Source: Scalesia atractyloides
Taxonomy: Eukaryota > Streptophyta > Magnoliopsida > Asterales > Asteraceae
Assembly: GCA_947069175.1 (NCBI GenBank)
Contig: CAMTDV010000007.1
Span: forward strand, 51,231,681-51,295,680
Reading direction: 5' to 3'
DNA length: 64,000 bases
In this document: in pieces, positions 1 through 10,699 of the stretch
Layout of the letters: each line of letters starts with the position of its first letter
Position numbering within the stretch: the first letter of the stretch is position 1
Notes under the pieces: model-generated
Databases searched by the model: none
Told to the model about the DNA's origin: nothing
Seen by the model: the letters and a program-made list of their open reading frames with translations, nothing else
Made by a program: the position numbers and the translations under genes

Positions 1-391
1 CAGTTAGGCAAGTCGGGGGATGTTTGAAACATTTCTTCTAGTGTTCCAGACATCCTCAGGTCTACCTTACAAACTTGTTGCTTTAAAAGAATTCTAGAGC
101 GGTTGTTTGTTATTTGTTGTTGCATAACGGTTATTAGTTGTGGTTAACGATTTGATGCTTGAGGGTAAATTATTGAATTTAATTGTAATTGTTGTTGAAG
201 CCTTCAGAGTACAAATTACAAAGCTAGGTTGTTGCGTATTATTAGAGACATGTTAAATTCTTCACCAAAACCATCACTAATATTCACTCCGTATCCAATA
301 AAGCCTTTCAAATAATAATTAAATATAAAAATAGTAGTAAAATACCAATTTTTTATTAGACGGGTTATGAAATATTAAACTTGATAAGAAG

Positions 392-640
392 TCACATTGA
401 AATAGAAGGTAAACGGGCAACAAGCTGCGCCACTACTCCTTTTTAAATAGAAAAACCAAGTTTTTTAAGAACTACATTCATAGATCTGGGGTCATGACAT
501 TACTATGCATGATCCTTTAACTCGACTAAGCTAGTCCATAGCCTTTGGCGTAAGGAAACCGAAAGTGTCCAATGCAGATGGGATAAATATATGTTGGTTG
601 TCAAGGCACTCTTTCTCGTGTTTGGTCACTTTGCCTGAAA
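392..640 (-). pseudogene. C-terminal part of a reverse-transcriptase-like pseudogene, split from 18489-19560
   Basis: Read on the minus strand from 640 to a stop at 392-394, the translation contains segments such as KHEKECLDNQHIF, ALDTFGFLTPKAMD and KGVVAQLVARLP. I recognise these as the C-terminal part of a dispersed plant family usually annotated as reverse-transcriptase-like. In-frame stops interrupt it. The segment continues the fragment that breaks off at 18489: both edges carry the 5-bp duplication tgaaa (636-640 and 18489-18493) left by insertion of the LTR at 641-18488. Family naming rests on memory of the motifs; the continuity across the insertion is seen directly. It is non-functional. 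Confidence 0.6.
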
Positions 641-825
641 TGCAACGCCCCGTTTTTTCACAGCTTTCCATTTTTAGAAAGATTGTTTCGTATTTCTATT
701 TTTGGAAACTCGCTTCCTTGTATTCGTACTTCGTTTCAAACCATTATAAATCCGAGACTTTGATCATAACGAAAAGAATCTTTTATATGAATAAACATCA
801 ATTATGCATTGTTTGTTGTAAGGAC

Positions 826-1275
826 TGATAGAAACACTGTTGACAACCACTGCTATAGACTAAACTGATAGAAACACTGATGACAACCACTACTAAGCTA
901 ACCACTGCTATACACTAAACTGGAAGAAAACACTGTTGACAACCACTGTTGGTCTTTAGCAGAGGTTTTCCTTGACAGACCTTTAGCTTTGATCTTCAAC
1001 AGACGTTTGCTCTAGCAGACCTTGTACAATTAGACTTTAGCAGAGCTTAGACTTCAGCTGATTATAGACTTCAGCAAAGGTTTGCTCTAGCAGACCTTAT
1101 ACACTTAGACCTCAACAGAGTTTAGACTCTAGCAGAGTTTTGCCTTCCACAGGGCTTAGCTCTAGCAGACCTTATACACTTAGACCTCAGTAGAGTTTAG
1201 ACTCCAGCAGAGTTTTGCCTTCAACATAGCTTAGCTCTAGCAGACCTTGTACATTGAGTCCTCAGCAGAGTTCTA
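826..1275. repeat. Minisatellite of about 75-bp period inside the solo LTR
   Basis: From about 1010 to 1275 a unit containing TAGCTCTAGCAGACCTT recurs near 1085, 1160 and 1235, a period close to 75 bp. The upstream part (826-960) holds a second small repeat with the phrase CACTGTTGACAACCACTG. In LTR orientation both lie in U3, upstream of the TATA-like box that the Copia insertion displaced to 16515. No coding potential is seen. Confidence 0.8.
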
Positions 1276-1428
1276 CTCGTTTAATCCTTACAATACTTCT
1301 TTTATTATTACAAGACAAAACTTATGTTTACATACGTTTCCATGTTCCTTTTTGCATATCAAATCTCTTCTTACATATTGAATAACATGTAGCACAACAA
1401 ATACATACCTTGTAATACACACACACAC

Positions 1429-1867
1429 TGTGAGTCCCAAAACAGATTCGGATCACAGTGGTTGATTGTTATTAAGTTGTTTGAATGTGTAAAAGTTAAA
1501 AAAAACCAAACAATGAAGATGAAGATTCTTGTATGGATCAAACAACAAATGTTGTATATGAAATCCCAAAAGATGTAATCACTAAAAGCACCTGGATATT
1601 CGGATTAAGCACAATAACAAGAATCACAATACAAGAGCAATCACCAAAATCTGGTCCAAGAAGCTTGGACAAGGGTTTTCATTAAAGAACATATATATAC
1701 ACATCTGACTACCCAGCGTATTTATTAAATACGCTAGGAATATAATTACGCCGCCCTGTTCTAATGTTTCACATATTGCACTTTTGACCCTTCTAGTTTA
1801 ACTAACTGTTACAAACCAGCTCAAACTATTTAAGCTCAAGTATCAACGGTCTCAAAACATCCTAACA
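1429..1867 (-). repeat. 3' LTR of the Sirevirus-like Copia
   Basis: On the plus strand it runs TGTGAGTCCC to CCTAACA, giving TG...CA ends. It aligns almost throughout with 15926-16367, differing by a few indels (for example near 1470) and substitutions. It includes the palindrome at 1713-1737, which here has one mismatch (acgctagg instead of acgctgg). Confidence 0.9.
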
Positions 1868-1885
1868 ATATCCCCCATAGACCGT
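1868..1885 (-). other. Polypurine tract of the Copia element
   Basis: Reverse-complemented, the bases beside the 3' LTR read CTATGGGGGATAT, a purine-rich run ending at the LTR start TGTTAGG. This is the expected plus-strand priming site for reverse transcription. Confidence 0.75.
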
Positions 1886-1902
1886 TGCGTACTTGAGCTT
1901 CT

Positions 1903-4640
1903 TCAGTCTTGTTCCGGAGCTTCAGGGCATGCGGCTGATCCTTGATCCTTTCCTTGCGCAGCTTGATCTATTGGTTGTTCTGTTGTTGCTTCAGTGGATT
2001 GGTTAATAACAGCTTCACTTGTGGTTTGTTGGGCCTCCATAGTGACTCCATATGTGGATGAAGTCGGAGGTGGTGGAACGATTTGAAGATCGGAGTCAGA
2101 TGATGGATCTTCGCTTGGCGAAGAAGATGGTTCAGGTTCAGCTGCTTTCTTCTTTCTGGATTCATCTTCTTTCTTAGCGTCCATTCTGAGCAGAATTTCC
2201 ATCACTTCAATCTTTCGTGCTCGCACACGCTCAACTGCCCTTTGAAATAGCATTCCTTCCTCGAGGTACTCGTTTCCTGCTCCGACGTTTATCTTGTGTC
2301 CGTACAGAACATTAAGATCGGAAAGACAAAACATAAATACGTCCATAGGATCCAGGATACGGATGTCTTCATTTGAGTTTGACCTGACGACTGCTTCACC
2401 CGTCTTGCCATCATAAAACCATTTCTTGAAGTTAGTGAGAGTCACAGGCTGTTCAGGAGGAAGCTTCACCCTTGTTACAACTTTCGCTGGATTGATGACC
2501 CATGTTATCTTTCCTTTTCCAGTGAACGGGTCTTTGGCGGTCTTCGACACACGTCTTCTTGGGCGTTGAGGCTTGAAGACAGAAAATCCACGCATCCATT
2601 CTCTTTGAATTAATCTCTCCAGATCTCCGCCAATGCTGCTATTTGTAGGATTTATCAGATCATGCCTGCTGAGCTCTCGGATATCCCATGTTGGTAAACT
2701 TTGCATGTCGTTGGCATTTCAGAAGTATGGAATGACTCCACCCCTTCGCTTTACCATGAACCATCCAGTAAGATTGCATTATTTCCAGCTGATGATTCTA
2801 TCCGTGATCTTAGTTTTCTCAACTGTGATCACTTGATAAAAGTCTGGCATCTTCGATCTTTCCTTCTTAAACCATTCTGGATGTTGCGGTTCGAACTCTT
2901 CTCCGCCATCCGTCTCATATAACACATCATCTTCCAATCCCCATTCGAGAAACTTTGCGGGCATCTCAGTTTTGTCTACTTCCTCTTTATCACTGTCTTC
3001 ATCAAGACTAACATCAACTGCTGATTCAAGACGTTTCTTTTTCTTTTCGGCTCTGCCAGCTTTCTTTTTCTGTTCTCTTTCTCTAAACAAGTCAAAGTTG
3101 AAAATGTCTTCGCTCGAGTACTTTGGCTTTGTATTTGCAGCGACATACAGCTCCTGCACTAGCTCATGCAGTTTTTCTAGACCCTCCTGTTGAAATCTGA
3201 TGAATTCTGATTGCTTATGGACGTAGGAATGCAATTCTTTGTTCTTCTTTCTTTGGTCTTTCAGTTTTCTCTTGAGCACATTAGTATCATTCACTTGATT
3301 CTTCAGCAAAAAACACTCTTTTGCAGGAAATAGACCAATTTCTTTGGATAAACGATTATACAGCTCTTGAAACGGTCTTGGTCTTGAGGGAACTTTCTGA
3401 GGAGGAGGTTGAGCCGATACAGGTGGTTTGGGTGGAACATTTACGAAGGATCCCTCACCTGTTTTTCTTTTCTTTGGTGCAACGGTCTCGCTTGGAGATG
3501 GTTCTAGGGGATCGGATAAAAGTCCTTCCACGAATTTGTCCAACTGTTCCTGTTCTGAAGTGACTACTACAAGAGCTTCAGATTCTGTCATCTCTCTTCT
3601 CTTCATTCTCCTTTCTCGTTTTTTCTGCCTCCGCAACCGCGTGGATGGCTTGCATTCTTTCGATTTCTTCTCTTGTTGATCCAGCATGAATACTATCGCC
3701 ATGATTCGTTCTGGATTGGGTGAATCTTTCTTGCTTCTTTTCTTTGACGGTTCTTCTTCAACCACTTTCTTTCCTTTGTCTTTACGCTTACGAACTAGTG
3801 GTATTTCCTCTTCTAACTCAGCCTCTTCTACAACATCAACGGAATCGCCTCGACCTTCTCTACTTTTTCTTGCCTTTTCCGGTACTTGTTGTACGCAGCC
3901 TGAACCACTAGAAGTCTCTCTTCTCGATACATCCAGTTGTGTAACATCACCCACTCTTTTGTTTTCGACTCTGTGATTTGTCTTCCTTTAGGGAGTTGAA
4001 ATTGATACAGATTTCCATCATGTGGTAGGTTCTGATGCTGATCATCAATAAGCAATTGCATAAATCTTGGATACATGGCCCATGCACCTTTGTTTACGTT
4101 GTCGATCATGCAATAGAAAATTAAGCCTGAAATGTTGAAGGGCTGATTGGTGCACAAGTTTAGCATTGCCGCGGACCACTCTAAATTTAACCCATTGTAA
4201 CCACCTTTTCTATGACAAATGCTTATGCAGAACGTTTGAAGAGTGAACCTCCAATCTTTTGTAAGCCCCGACTTTTTGATCTCATTTTTGTTGCGAAAAT
4301 CTCCAACATAGTTCATCTCGCGAGAACCTTCTAGTACTGCCTCTTTGCTTAGCTTTAACGGGTCACTGGTGTTGTCTCCGAGGCTAAGAACCTTTCAAAT
4401 CCACTCTTCAATTACTTTTACCTCTTTGTTTCGCACCGTCACTGTGATGTGCTTGACCTGGTTCAGTGTTCTTACCCTTGCAGTTCTCCAGAACTCTTCT
4501 ATGTGGATTGAGTAAATCTTTGGATTTGCCTGGACTGCATAACTTATTTTGCTTCGCGATAGCCAGTCCATCACGTCTTCGAAATCGGGCTCCAGAGGAA
4601 CTAAACTGATGGGCTGATTGTGCTTTCTTGTGCCATCCAT
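1903..4640 (-). pseudogene. Env-like / additional ORF of the Sirevirus-like Copia, broken
   Basis: About 910 codons lie after pol and before the polypurine tract, read from ATG at 4640 to a stop near 1903. The N-terminal 250 residues contain SRSKISYAVQANPKIYSI and MYPRFMQLLIDDQ, which I recognise from extra ORFs of Asteraceae Copia elements. The middle is K/R/E-rich with a likely coiled coil (around RKLKDQRKKNKELHSY, near 3250), and the C-terminus is P/S/T/Q-rich. Breaks: an in-frame TGA near 4395, a frameshift between 3954 and 3828, and an in-frame TAA near 2779. I see no clear signal peptide or transmembrane segment, so 'env-like' is positional only and function is unknown. Confidence 0.7.
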
Positions 4641-4985
4641 ACTAGTGGTTGTGCCATTCTGAAACGTGAAAACTAGTCAAGTTAGATTCCAGTTGCAGAG
4701 CATAATAGTTAAAAGAATAAAAACAAAATATAAATAAAAATAAAGGAATAAATTTTTTTTTTACAAAATTAAAATTAAAACTAAAACAAAAGAATAATTC
4801 CTCCATTAACTACGCTAGCCACTAAGGCCATTTACGCCAGACTCAAACAACTATATACAGAAATACGCTGAGAGGAATGGACAAACACGCTGGGAAAATG
4901 ATTTGCATAAACTACCAGCGAAATAATATATACGCCTGATAAAAATATATTTACGCTGATCATAGATCAACGAATTTAAGTATAG

Positions 4986-5041
4986 CCAGCGTAGATGCTT
5001 ATCTACGCTCGCTTGACCGGCGTATTTGTCTAATACGCCGG
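4986..5041. repeat. Pair of GCGTA palindromes
   Basis: The first palindrome has arms AGCGTAGAT and ATCTACGCT around gct. The second (5017-5041) has 10-base arms CCGGCGTATT and AATACGCCGG around 5 bases. Both share the GCGTA core with the LTR palindrome, so they look like members of one motif family. In Sireviruses such palindromes are a described feature of non-coding regions; the assignment here is inference. Confidence 0.7.
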
Positions 5042-5435
5042 TTGCTTAAACTCGCGTTCAAGACTTAAATCCGCCAATTGTTATCCTGATTAAATACGCT
5101 ATCTTCAAATTAAATACGCCTTATTCAAACTAAATACGTTGCATTTAAGAATTTCTTGATAAACCTATGAAAACCGGATGAACCAGATCAATATATTTGT
5201 ATATGACACAGTTGAACTTGAAACCGATGCATTAACACACTCAATCAAACAAACAATCAACATTCGAAAGCCAAAAACATACCAATATCGATCTAACAAT
5301 ATCCGATCAGATAACTTGGTAAAGTTTGAGGATAATGAAGGTGGGTTTTCGGCTGAATGAAGAAGAAGATGAAGTTTGAAAAGATTGAAAATATTTACAA
5401 AAACAAAAACTGAAATATATATACATATATACTTT

Positions 5436-5460
5436 CCAGCGTATTTAATAAATACGCTGG
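5436..5460. repeat. Perfect 25-bp palindrome of the Copia spacer
   Basis: Two 12-base arms, CCAGCGTATTTA and TAAATACGCTGG, flank a single base. The same sequence, differing only at the centre, occurs in the 5' LTR at 16213-16237 and with one arm mismatch in the 3' LTR at 1713-1737. Confidence 0.85.
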
Positions 5461-6280
5461 ATCAATAAATACGTCGTGTTAGAGGATTTTTTAAGGTTTC
5501 TTCAAGTCTAAGAATCTTGGAAACAAATCGCTCGAAAATTTCATATTTTCTCGAAAAATGTGTCCTTTTTGGTTAAAAATAGTGCAAAAATTTAAGAATA
5601 AGTTTAAGAAAAGTGAAGATTTGCAATTTGAATTCTGAAAAATATTTTTGGGACAAGGAAGCTTCCTTTTTTTACATAAAATTTATGCTTACTGATTCGG
5701 ATCCTGTGACTTTCCTGTAGAAGATCACACTGGTAACATTCGTTAGATTGAGATAGAATATTAAATATCTTGAATAATCAAGGCACAAGAAAAACTGTCA
5801 GTGTGTATGGCCTTTTAAATCCATGCACCTATCTTTCAACATGCGTTCAGAGAACATTTTATCATGTTGTGGTAATATTGACAAGAAATTTGATGTTCCC
5901 CACTCATGCTGGACTGTCAGAATGTTGTGCCCGTGAGTCCCACATCAGGACATACCCTCGCGATCAAGGTATGCGCAAAGATTCCTCATAGCAGGTGAGT
6001 ATATTGACCTCATTCTTTCTTGAAATTTAAATGCTAGACAATTGGTGATCAGGTCAGTACTTCCGTACAGAAAAGAGACCAAAGTTTAACGAGGGCTATG
6101 ATAGATACCATATACGGTACGAATTAAGCAAATGAAAGATTCTCTCATGAGATCTTCATTTGTATGGGGTTTTAGCCGCATTGGCTCTTTTTGAAAAGAT
6201 ATCATAGCTGTGTCTAGGTCAGCATATATCTTGATGCAGCAGAAGAGCAACTATGATATCCCCGAATGATTAGTCAATAT

Positions 6281-6453
6281 AAAGACCCAAAATCTCGGAC
6301 TTTGGCAATCTGTCAACGCAAGATTTAAGATCATTAAGTCATACGCCGCAACGTGTTACCTGCAAGTTGCACAACATTGTGGGTATCCAGAATTCTTGGA
6401 TATCCAGAAATCTTGCGTTGACAGATTGCCAAAGTCCGAGATTTTGGGTCTTT
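6281..6453. repeat. Perfect 46-bp inverted repeat with 81-bp loop
   Basis: The arm at 6281-6326 (starting AAAGACCCAAAATCTCGGAC) is the exact reverse complement of the arm at 6408-6453. The 81-bp spacer contains a smaller dyad around GGGTATCCAG and GGATATCCAG. It lies just downstream of the RNase H reading frame on the coding (minus) strand. Transcribed, it would form a long hairpin. Confidence 0.9.
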
Positions 6454-6503
6454 AAGTTTGCAGAAAATCTTTTTGTTGGGCACATTTAATGAGATTATTA
6501 TTA

Positions 6504-7330
6504 TTAATTATTATTATTAATAAAACCGTGTTGTTTTTTTAAATCATTTCCATTCAAGGAAATTGACCATTTCCAACCAGGTACCAACTGGTTGAAGCGA
6601 GTTTTATCGAAGGCTTTCGTGAATATATCAGCTTTTTGTTGCATTGTATACACCAGCACCACTTGAATGTACCTTTTCTCATACGCATCTCTGATTGCAT
6701 GAATGCGAATTTCGATGTGTTTTGTTCTGGAGTGGTGGATAGGGTTCTTCACAATTCCAAGACACGCCTCGTTGTCGATGAATATAGGAGTCTTCATAAC
6801 GTTGATTCCGTAATCCAACAACTGATTTTGTATCCAGAGAACTTGAGAACAGCAACTGTAAGCGGTCGTGTATTCAGCTTGAACAGTAGATGTGGAGACT
6901 GTTGTCTGCTTTTTGCTTTGCCACGAAATGAGACGATTTCCTAAAAATTGACAGCCTCCGGAGACAAACTTTCTGTTAACTTTACAACCTGCATGATCAC
7001 TGTCAGAATAAGCAATTAAATCAAAATTACTATCTTTAGGATACCATAAACCAATCTTAGGTGTTCCTTTCAGATAGCGAAAGATTCTTTTGACAGCAGC
7101 TTCATGAGATTCTTCGGATCCGTCTGAAATCGCGCACAGAGACAGACAACCCACATAATGTCAGGCCTACTTGCGATCAGATACATCAACGAGCCTATCA
7201 TTGATCGATAGAAAGATTTGTTCACGGGCTTTCCTTAAGATCCAAAGTAAGTTCCGTCTGAGCAGCAAAGGGAGTGCTGGCAGATTTGCAATCATTCATG
7301 TTGTACTTGGAGAGAATATCTCTGATATAC
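6504..7330 (-). pseudogene. Copia RNase H region
   Basis: The minus-strand frame shows Copia RNase H hallmarks: VKRIFRYLKGTPKIGLWY, YSDSDHAGCKVNRKS-like sequence (the first acidic residue region), STVQAEY, IFIDNEACLGIVKNP, HHSRTKHIEIR and KADIFTKAFD. The N-terminal link to the RT frame at 7331 is broken by a frameshift. It is the final domain of pol and stops shortly before the spacer. Confidence 0.85.
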
Positions 7331-8463
7331 TTAGTCTGATGAATGAGAATGCCATCTTCTCTCTGCTTCACTTCTAATCCCAAGAAAAATAAGTTCTCCC
7401 ATCATGCTCATCTCGAATTTTGCCTTCATAACTTTTTCGAACTCCCTGCAAAGAGCTTCATCAGTTGACCCAAAGATGATATCGTCTACGTAGATCTGCA
7501 CCAGCATCACATCATCTCCGATCCTTTTTGTGAAAAGAGTCATATCTATTTTGCCTCTTGAGTACCCACAATCTAGAAGATATGTTGACAAAGTCTCGTA
7601 CCATGCTCGAGGAGCTTGATGAAGACCATAGAGTGCTTTTTCAAGCTTATAGTATCTTGCAGGAAAGTGAGGATCTTCAAAACCTGGAGGTTGACAGACA
7701 TAGACTTCTTCTTTGACTTTCCCATATAGAAATGCACTCTTTACATCCATTTAAAACACCTTACAGTTTTTAATGAAGCATAGGCCAAGAAGATTCAGAT
7801 AGCTTCTAAGCGTGCAACCAGTGAAAAAACTTCCTCATAGTCAATCCCCTCCTCCTGCCGAAAACATTGAACTACCAATCTTGCCTTATTCTTGATAACT
7901 ACACCACGATCATCCATCTTGTTACGAAACACCCATTTGATACCAATTAGATACTTTCCATCTGGCAAATCAACGAGTTCCCAGACTTTAAGCTTCCGAA
8001 ATTGAGCTAATTCTTCTTGCATTGCTTGTACCCACTAGAGTCTTGAATGGCTTCTTCGATGTCTCTTGGGACAGACTGCGAGAGAAAAGCTGCATACAGT
8101 CCTGTGTTGATGGTATGTGTTTGACCGCGAGTTCGAACTCCATCTTCCACAGAACCGATGACATTTTCAATTGGATGGTTTCGATTGGTCTTGTACCCTG
8201 CGTTGGTGTGAGTTTCCACTTGTTGAGGCAGATTAGAGAAATGTTCATCGACGTAGATAATTGGAGTTTCGTCTTCTTTAGGTGGTTAATCCACGATCTG
8301 CTGTGAAGAAGAATCATCTTGTGTAGATGCATTCTCAGCCGATGTGTCACCATTTACTTCGATAACAGGAAGGGTGGGAGAGGCAAAGGCTGGGGTGAAA
8401 CGGGTTGTAAAAGGAGTGAAACCAATGTCTGAAGGATCAAACAATGGCTCTAATGGGGTTGAC
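7331..8463 (-). pseudogene. Copia reverse transcriptase region, frameshifted
   Basis: The RT start is recognisable around 8022-7795 (ELVDLPDGKYLIGIKWVFRN, KARLVVQ, EEGIDYEEVF). The catalytic half follows at 7750-7331 ([33 protein letters not shown], and the active site YVDDIIFGS). Frameshifts separate the pieces near 7770, 8010 and 7370, and a stop falls near 8287. Upstream of RT the linker reads into the edge of the nested LTR at 8464 and resumes at 10700. Confidence 0.88.
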
Positions 8464-9452
8464 TGTCACACCCTGACCCGCAGGGAAATGGTAGTCGGGG
8501 CATGATTGGGTTTTCATCAAAGCTCATGACATTTACTATAAAGTTTCATATTTATTATTTCTCTTTAAAGAAGAAGTTACAATAAACATACAAGCACAAC
8601 ATGTTCAAATACATTTTTCAAGACTTCTTTATTTTTCTTCTAAGGCAATTTCCTATGTGTTCCTTGCTTCAACCTGTCCACCTGTATCATGTGTAAAAAT
8701 AGGGTTTTGGGTAACAAAAGTTGGCGAGTGAATCTTATGAAAACATTTGAACGAATTTATTATATTGGTTATAAAAAGTGCATAACCACATATGAGTAAA
8801 CGTAAATGTAAATTTAATCACAATACATATAATATCAATTAATGCACAGGCACACACCAAATGATGAACAATGAGATCAAGGCTCAATCAAACGGAGCCG
8901 ATCTAATGAGGCACGCGATGTTCAACTCGTCTCCCACGAGGAACTGATGGGCCTAATGAATGATTTGCACGCAACTTGACAAAATGTAAACACATCACAA
9001 CAAACAATAATTACATCACATGTTTAGATCATATAATGGTAATAGCACAAGTTTGAATAAACGAAAATAAATAAAGCGACACATGATACACCCCAAAACA
9101 TGAATAAAAAGGGGAATTTGTAAGAATTCACTCATAGTGGGTGCGTTCCTTGATAATGATGAATGCGCACGAATTTATGATTCAACCGACGAGGAAAACT
9201 AACCTAAATAATAACGTAATAATTCGATAAATAAATAAATTTTATTTGAGATTAATATTTTTAATTAGTGCTCTTAAATGAGATTTTTAGATTTATTTTT
9301 GTGAATTTAATGCAAATTTTTAGGCTTCAAAACCTTATTTTGAGGTATTTTTAACTAATTTTCAAAGAAAAATAAAAAGGATTTTTAATTTAAAAAATTA
9401 CCCTTTTTCTAAGGGTTGACTGGTCAACGGCCGGTCAGACTCATTTATTATA

Positions 9453-9531
9453 GGCAGCGTGTGAGGTTCGAACTCGTGACCTCTCGTATACGTGCACGCA
9501 GCTTTACCAACTGAGCTACGTGTCTAATCCG
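9453..9531 (-). repeat. tRNA-like module 1 in the nested LTR
   Basis: On the minus strand, GATTAGACACGTAGCTCAG leads into TAGCTCAGTTGG (a fit to the Pol III A-box TRGCNNARYNGG). A B-box-like GAGTTCGAACC follows about 35 bases later. A real tRNA acceptor stem is not present. It corresponds to the module at 33647-33724. Confidence 0.7.
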
Positions 9532-9624
9532 AAATATTTCTGATTTTAATTATATTTATATACTTGTTAGATTAAACAGAATTAATTTAATTTTAAAAAG
9601 AATTTTAAAATCATCGTACCAGCG

Positions 9625-9702
9625 TAGGGACTGGCCTCGAACCCGCGACCTAAATGTTGCGTTGCACCCTAGCCCAACCAACTGGGCTGGGTGTCTAACC
9701 CG
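9625..9702 (-). repeat. tRNA-like module 2 in the nested LTR
   Basis: On the minus strand, GGGTTAGACACCCAGCCCAG is followed by a hairpin arm GGGCTAGGGTG and a B-box-like GCGGGTTCGAGGCC. It corresponds to 33477-33560, where the hairpin pairs perfectly. Confidence 0.7.
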
Positions 9703-9789
9703 TTATATTCTGAAATTTTATTATACTTAACATCTTACAGCGAGTTAATATGGTTTTGGTTTTAAAAAAAAAATTTTTTTTACAGTGGA

Positions 9790-9870
9790 TAGGTGTTGTG
9801 TCAAGGATCGAACTCGGTATCGATAGTATGAAATGCACACAGTCCACCACTGGATTGTATGTCTAACCCG
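9790..9870 (-). repeat. tRNA-like module 3 in the nested LTR
   Basis: On the minus strand, GGGTTAGACATACAATCCAG is followed by GGTGGACTGTGTGC and a B-box-like GAGTTCGATCC. It corresponds to 33309-33388 and is the most decayed of the three. Confidence 0.65.
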
Positions 9871-10427
9871 TTTAAAAGACCCAGTTTAATTATACATATA
9901 TCTTTCATAACTTCATCTTCTTCAATTTAAATAAAACCCAGAACTTTACCCGCCTGAATAATGATTGTTGCTTCTGATTGACTTAATCAATTACATATAA
10001 TATTTATCTGGAATGCTTAATAAATAGAAGAATTTGAAGTCGATACCGCTGAACAGATTTCGACAGTGAGTGGTGGTTCCGGCGACTTGCAGCCAAGGTT
10101 CCGATGAACGGAGGATTCCGGCGAACAGAGGAAGTTTAAATGTGTTTTGAGCGAATTGAGAGTGTGATTTCGGTCCAATATTTATAGGTGAGCAGAAGGG
10201 AGCGTTTGAATTCGGTTTTTGGTAACAAGAGTCGATGATTGATAATTGCCAGCAAGATGACAGCCGGATTGATTTCTATTTGCCAAAATGTGCGCGGTTT
10301 AGTTGACGGAGGGATTCAAAAGAAAAAGGAAAACACGTTTGATGGATTTCGATTGTTCCCGCTTCAGTTGCAGGTTTTAAGTTTGTAGTCAACATAAGAG
10401 TTTTGAAATTTCAACATATACACAACT

Positions 10428-10500
10428 GGCGCGCGTAGTCCAGTGGTGTTTGTAGTGTGGGGCGGACGGGGGAACTCGGGTTCGATCCCGGTTTTTCCCA
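10428..10500 (+). repeat. tRNA-like module 4, opposite orientation
   Basis: On the plus strand, GCGCGTAGTCCAGTGGTG is followed about 40 bases on by GGGTTCGATCCCGG, a good B-box match. It sits upstream of the LTR TATA-like box and antisense to LTR transcription. It has no counterpart in the truncated copy at 32914-34710. Confidence 0.6.
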
Positions 10501-10699
10501 TTTCATTTTTTTTAGCTTATTTTCTTTTCTTTTGCTTTATTATTATTATATATATATTTTTATATTAATTATCTTATTTATTTATTAATTATGAAATTAT
10601 CTAACATATTAAAATAAATGCGTAACGAAGTATTTAATAAGTTCTAAAATTTTAAACAGATCGGTTTTTTTTTGGAACCCGTTATACGAGGATGTTACA

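Larger units (their letters stand above)
4641..6503. other. Non-coding spacer between pol and env-like ORF, rich in palindromes
   Basis: No credible ORF is seen. Bases 4840-5480 are dense in the word TACGC/GCGTA, as is the 5' leader at 15240-15670. Palindromes occur at 4986-5010, 5017-5041 and 5436-5460. The section around 5390-5490 resembles the LTR around 1690-1760, suggesting a duplicated LTR-like segment. Bases 5860-6260 show no recognisable feature. A perfect inverted repeat follows at 6281-6453. Confidence 0.6.
8464..10699 (-). mobile_element. Solo LTR nested in Copia pol, carrying tRNA-like modules
   Basis: Plus strand begins TGTCACACCCTGACCC and ends GAGGATGTTACA, i.e. TG...CA in minus orientation, 2236 bp. 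Flanks are ttgac (8459-8463) and ttgat (10700-10704), a 5-bp duplication with one change; removing the LTR rejoins the Copia pol linker. About 1.7 kb from the TATA-like CACCTATAAATATTGG (10175-10190, minus) to 8464 matches the copy at 32979-34710 in opposite orientation. It contains three minus-strand tRNA-like modules downstream of the TATA and a fourth, plus-strand one upstream. No ORF is seen. The family is probably a Ty3/Gypsy LTR (TGTCACACCC end), an inference. Confidence 0.85.

Noticed and set aside
1..391. Possible gene or LTR edge left of the pseudogene
   Set aside because: AT-rich, no credible ORF, no terminal motif or duplication visible; nothing can be supported there.
2633..3976. 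Serine/phenylalanine-rich plus-strand frames
   Set aside because: They are antisense shadows of the Lys/Glu-rich env-like ORF on the minus strand.
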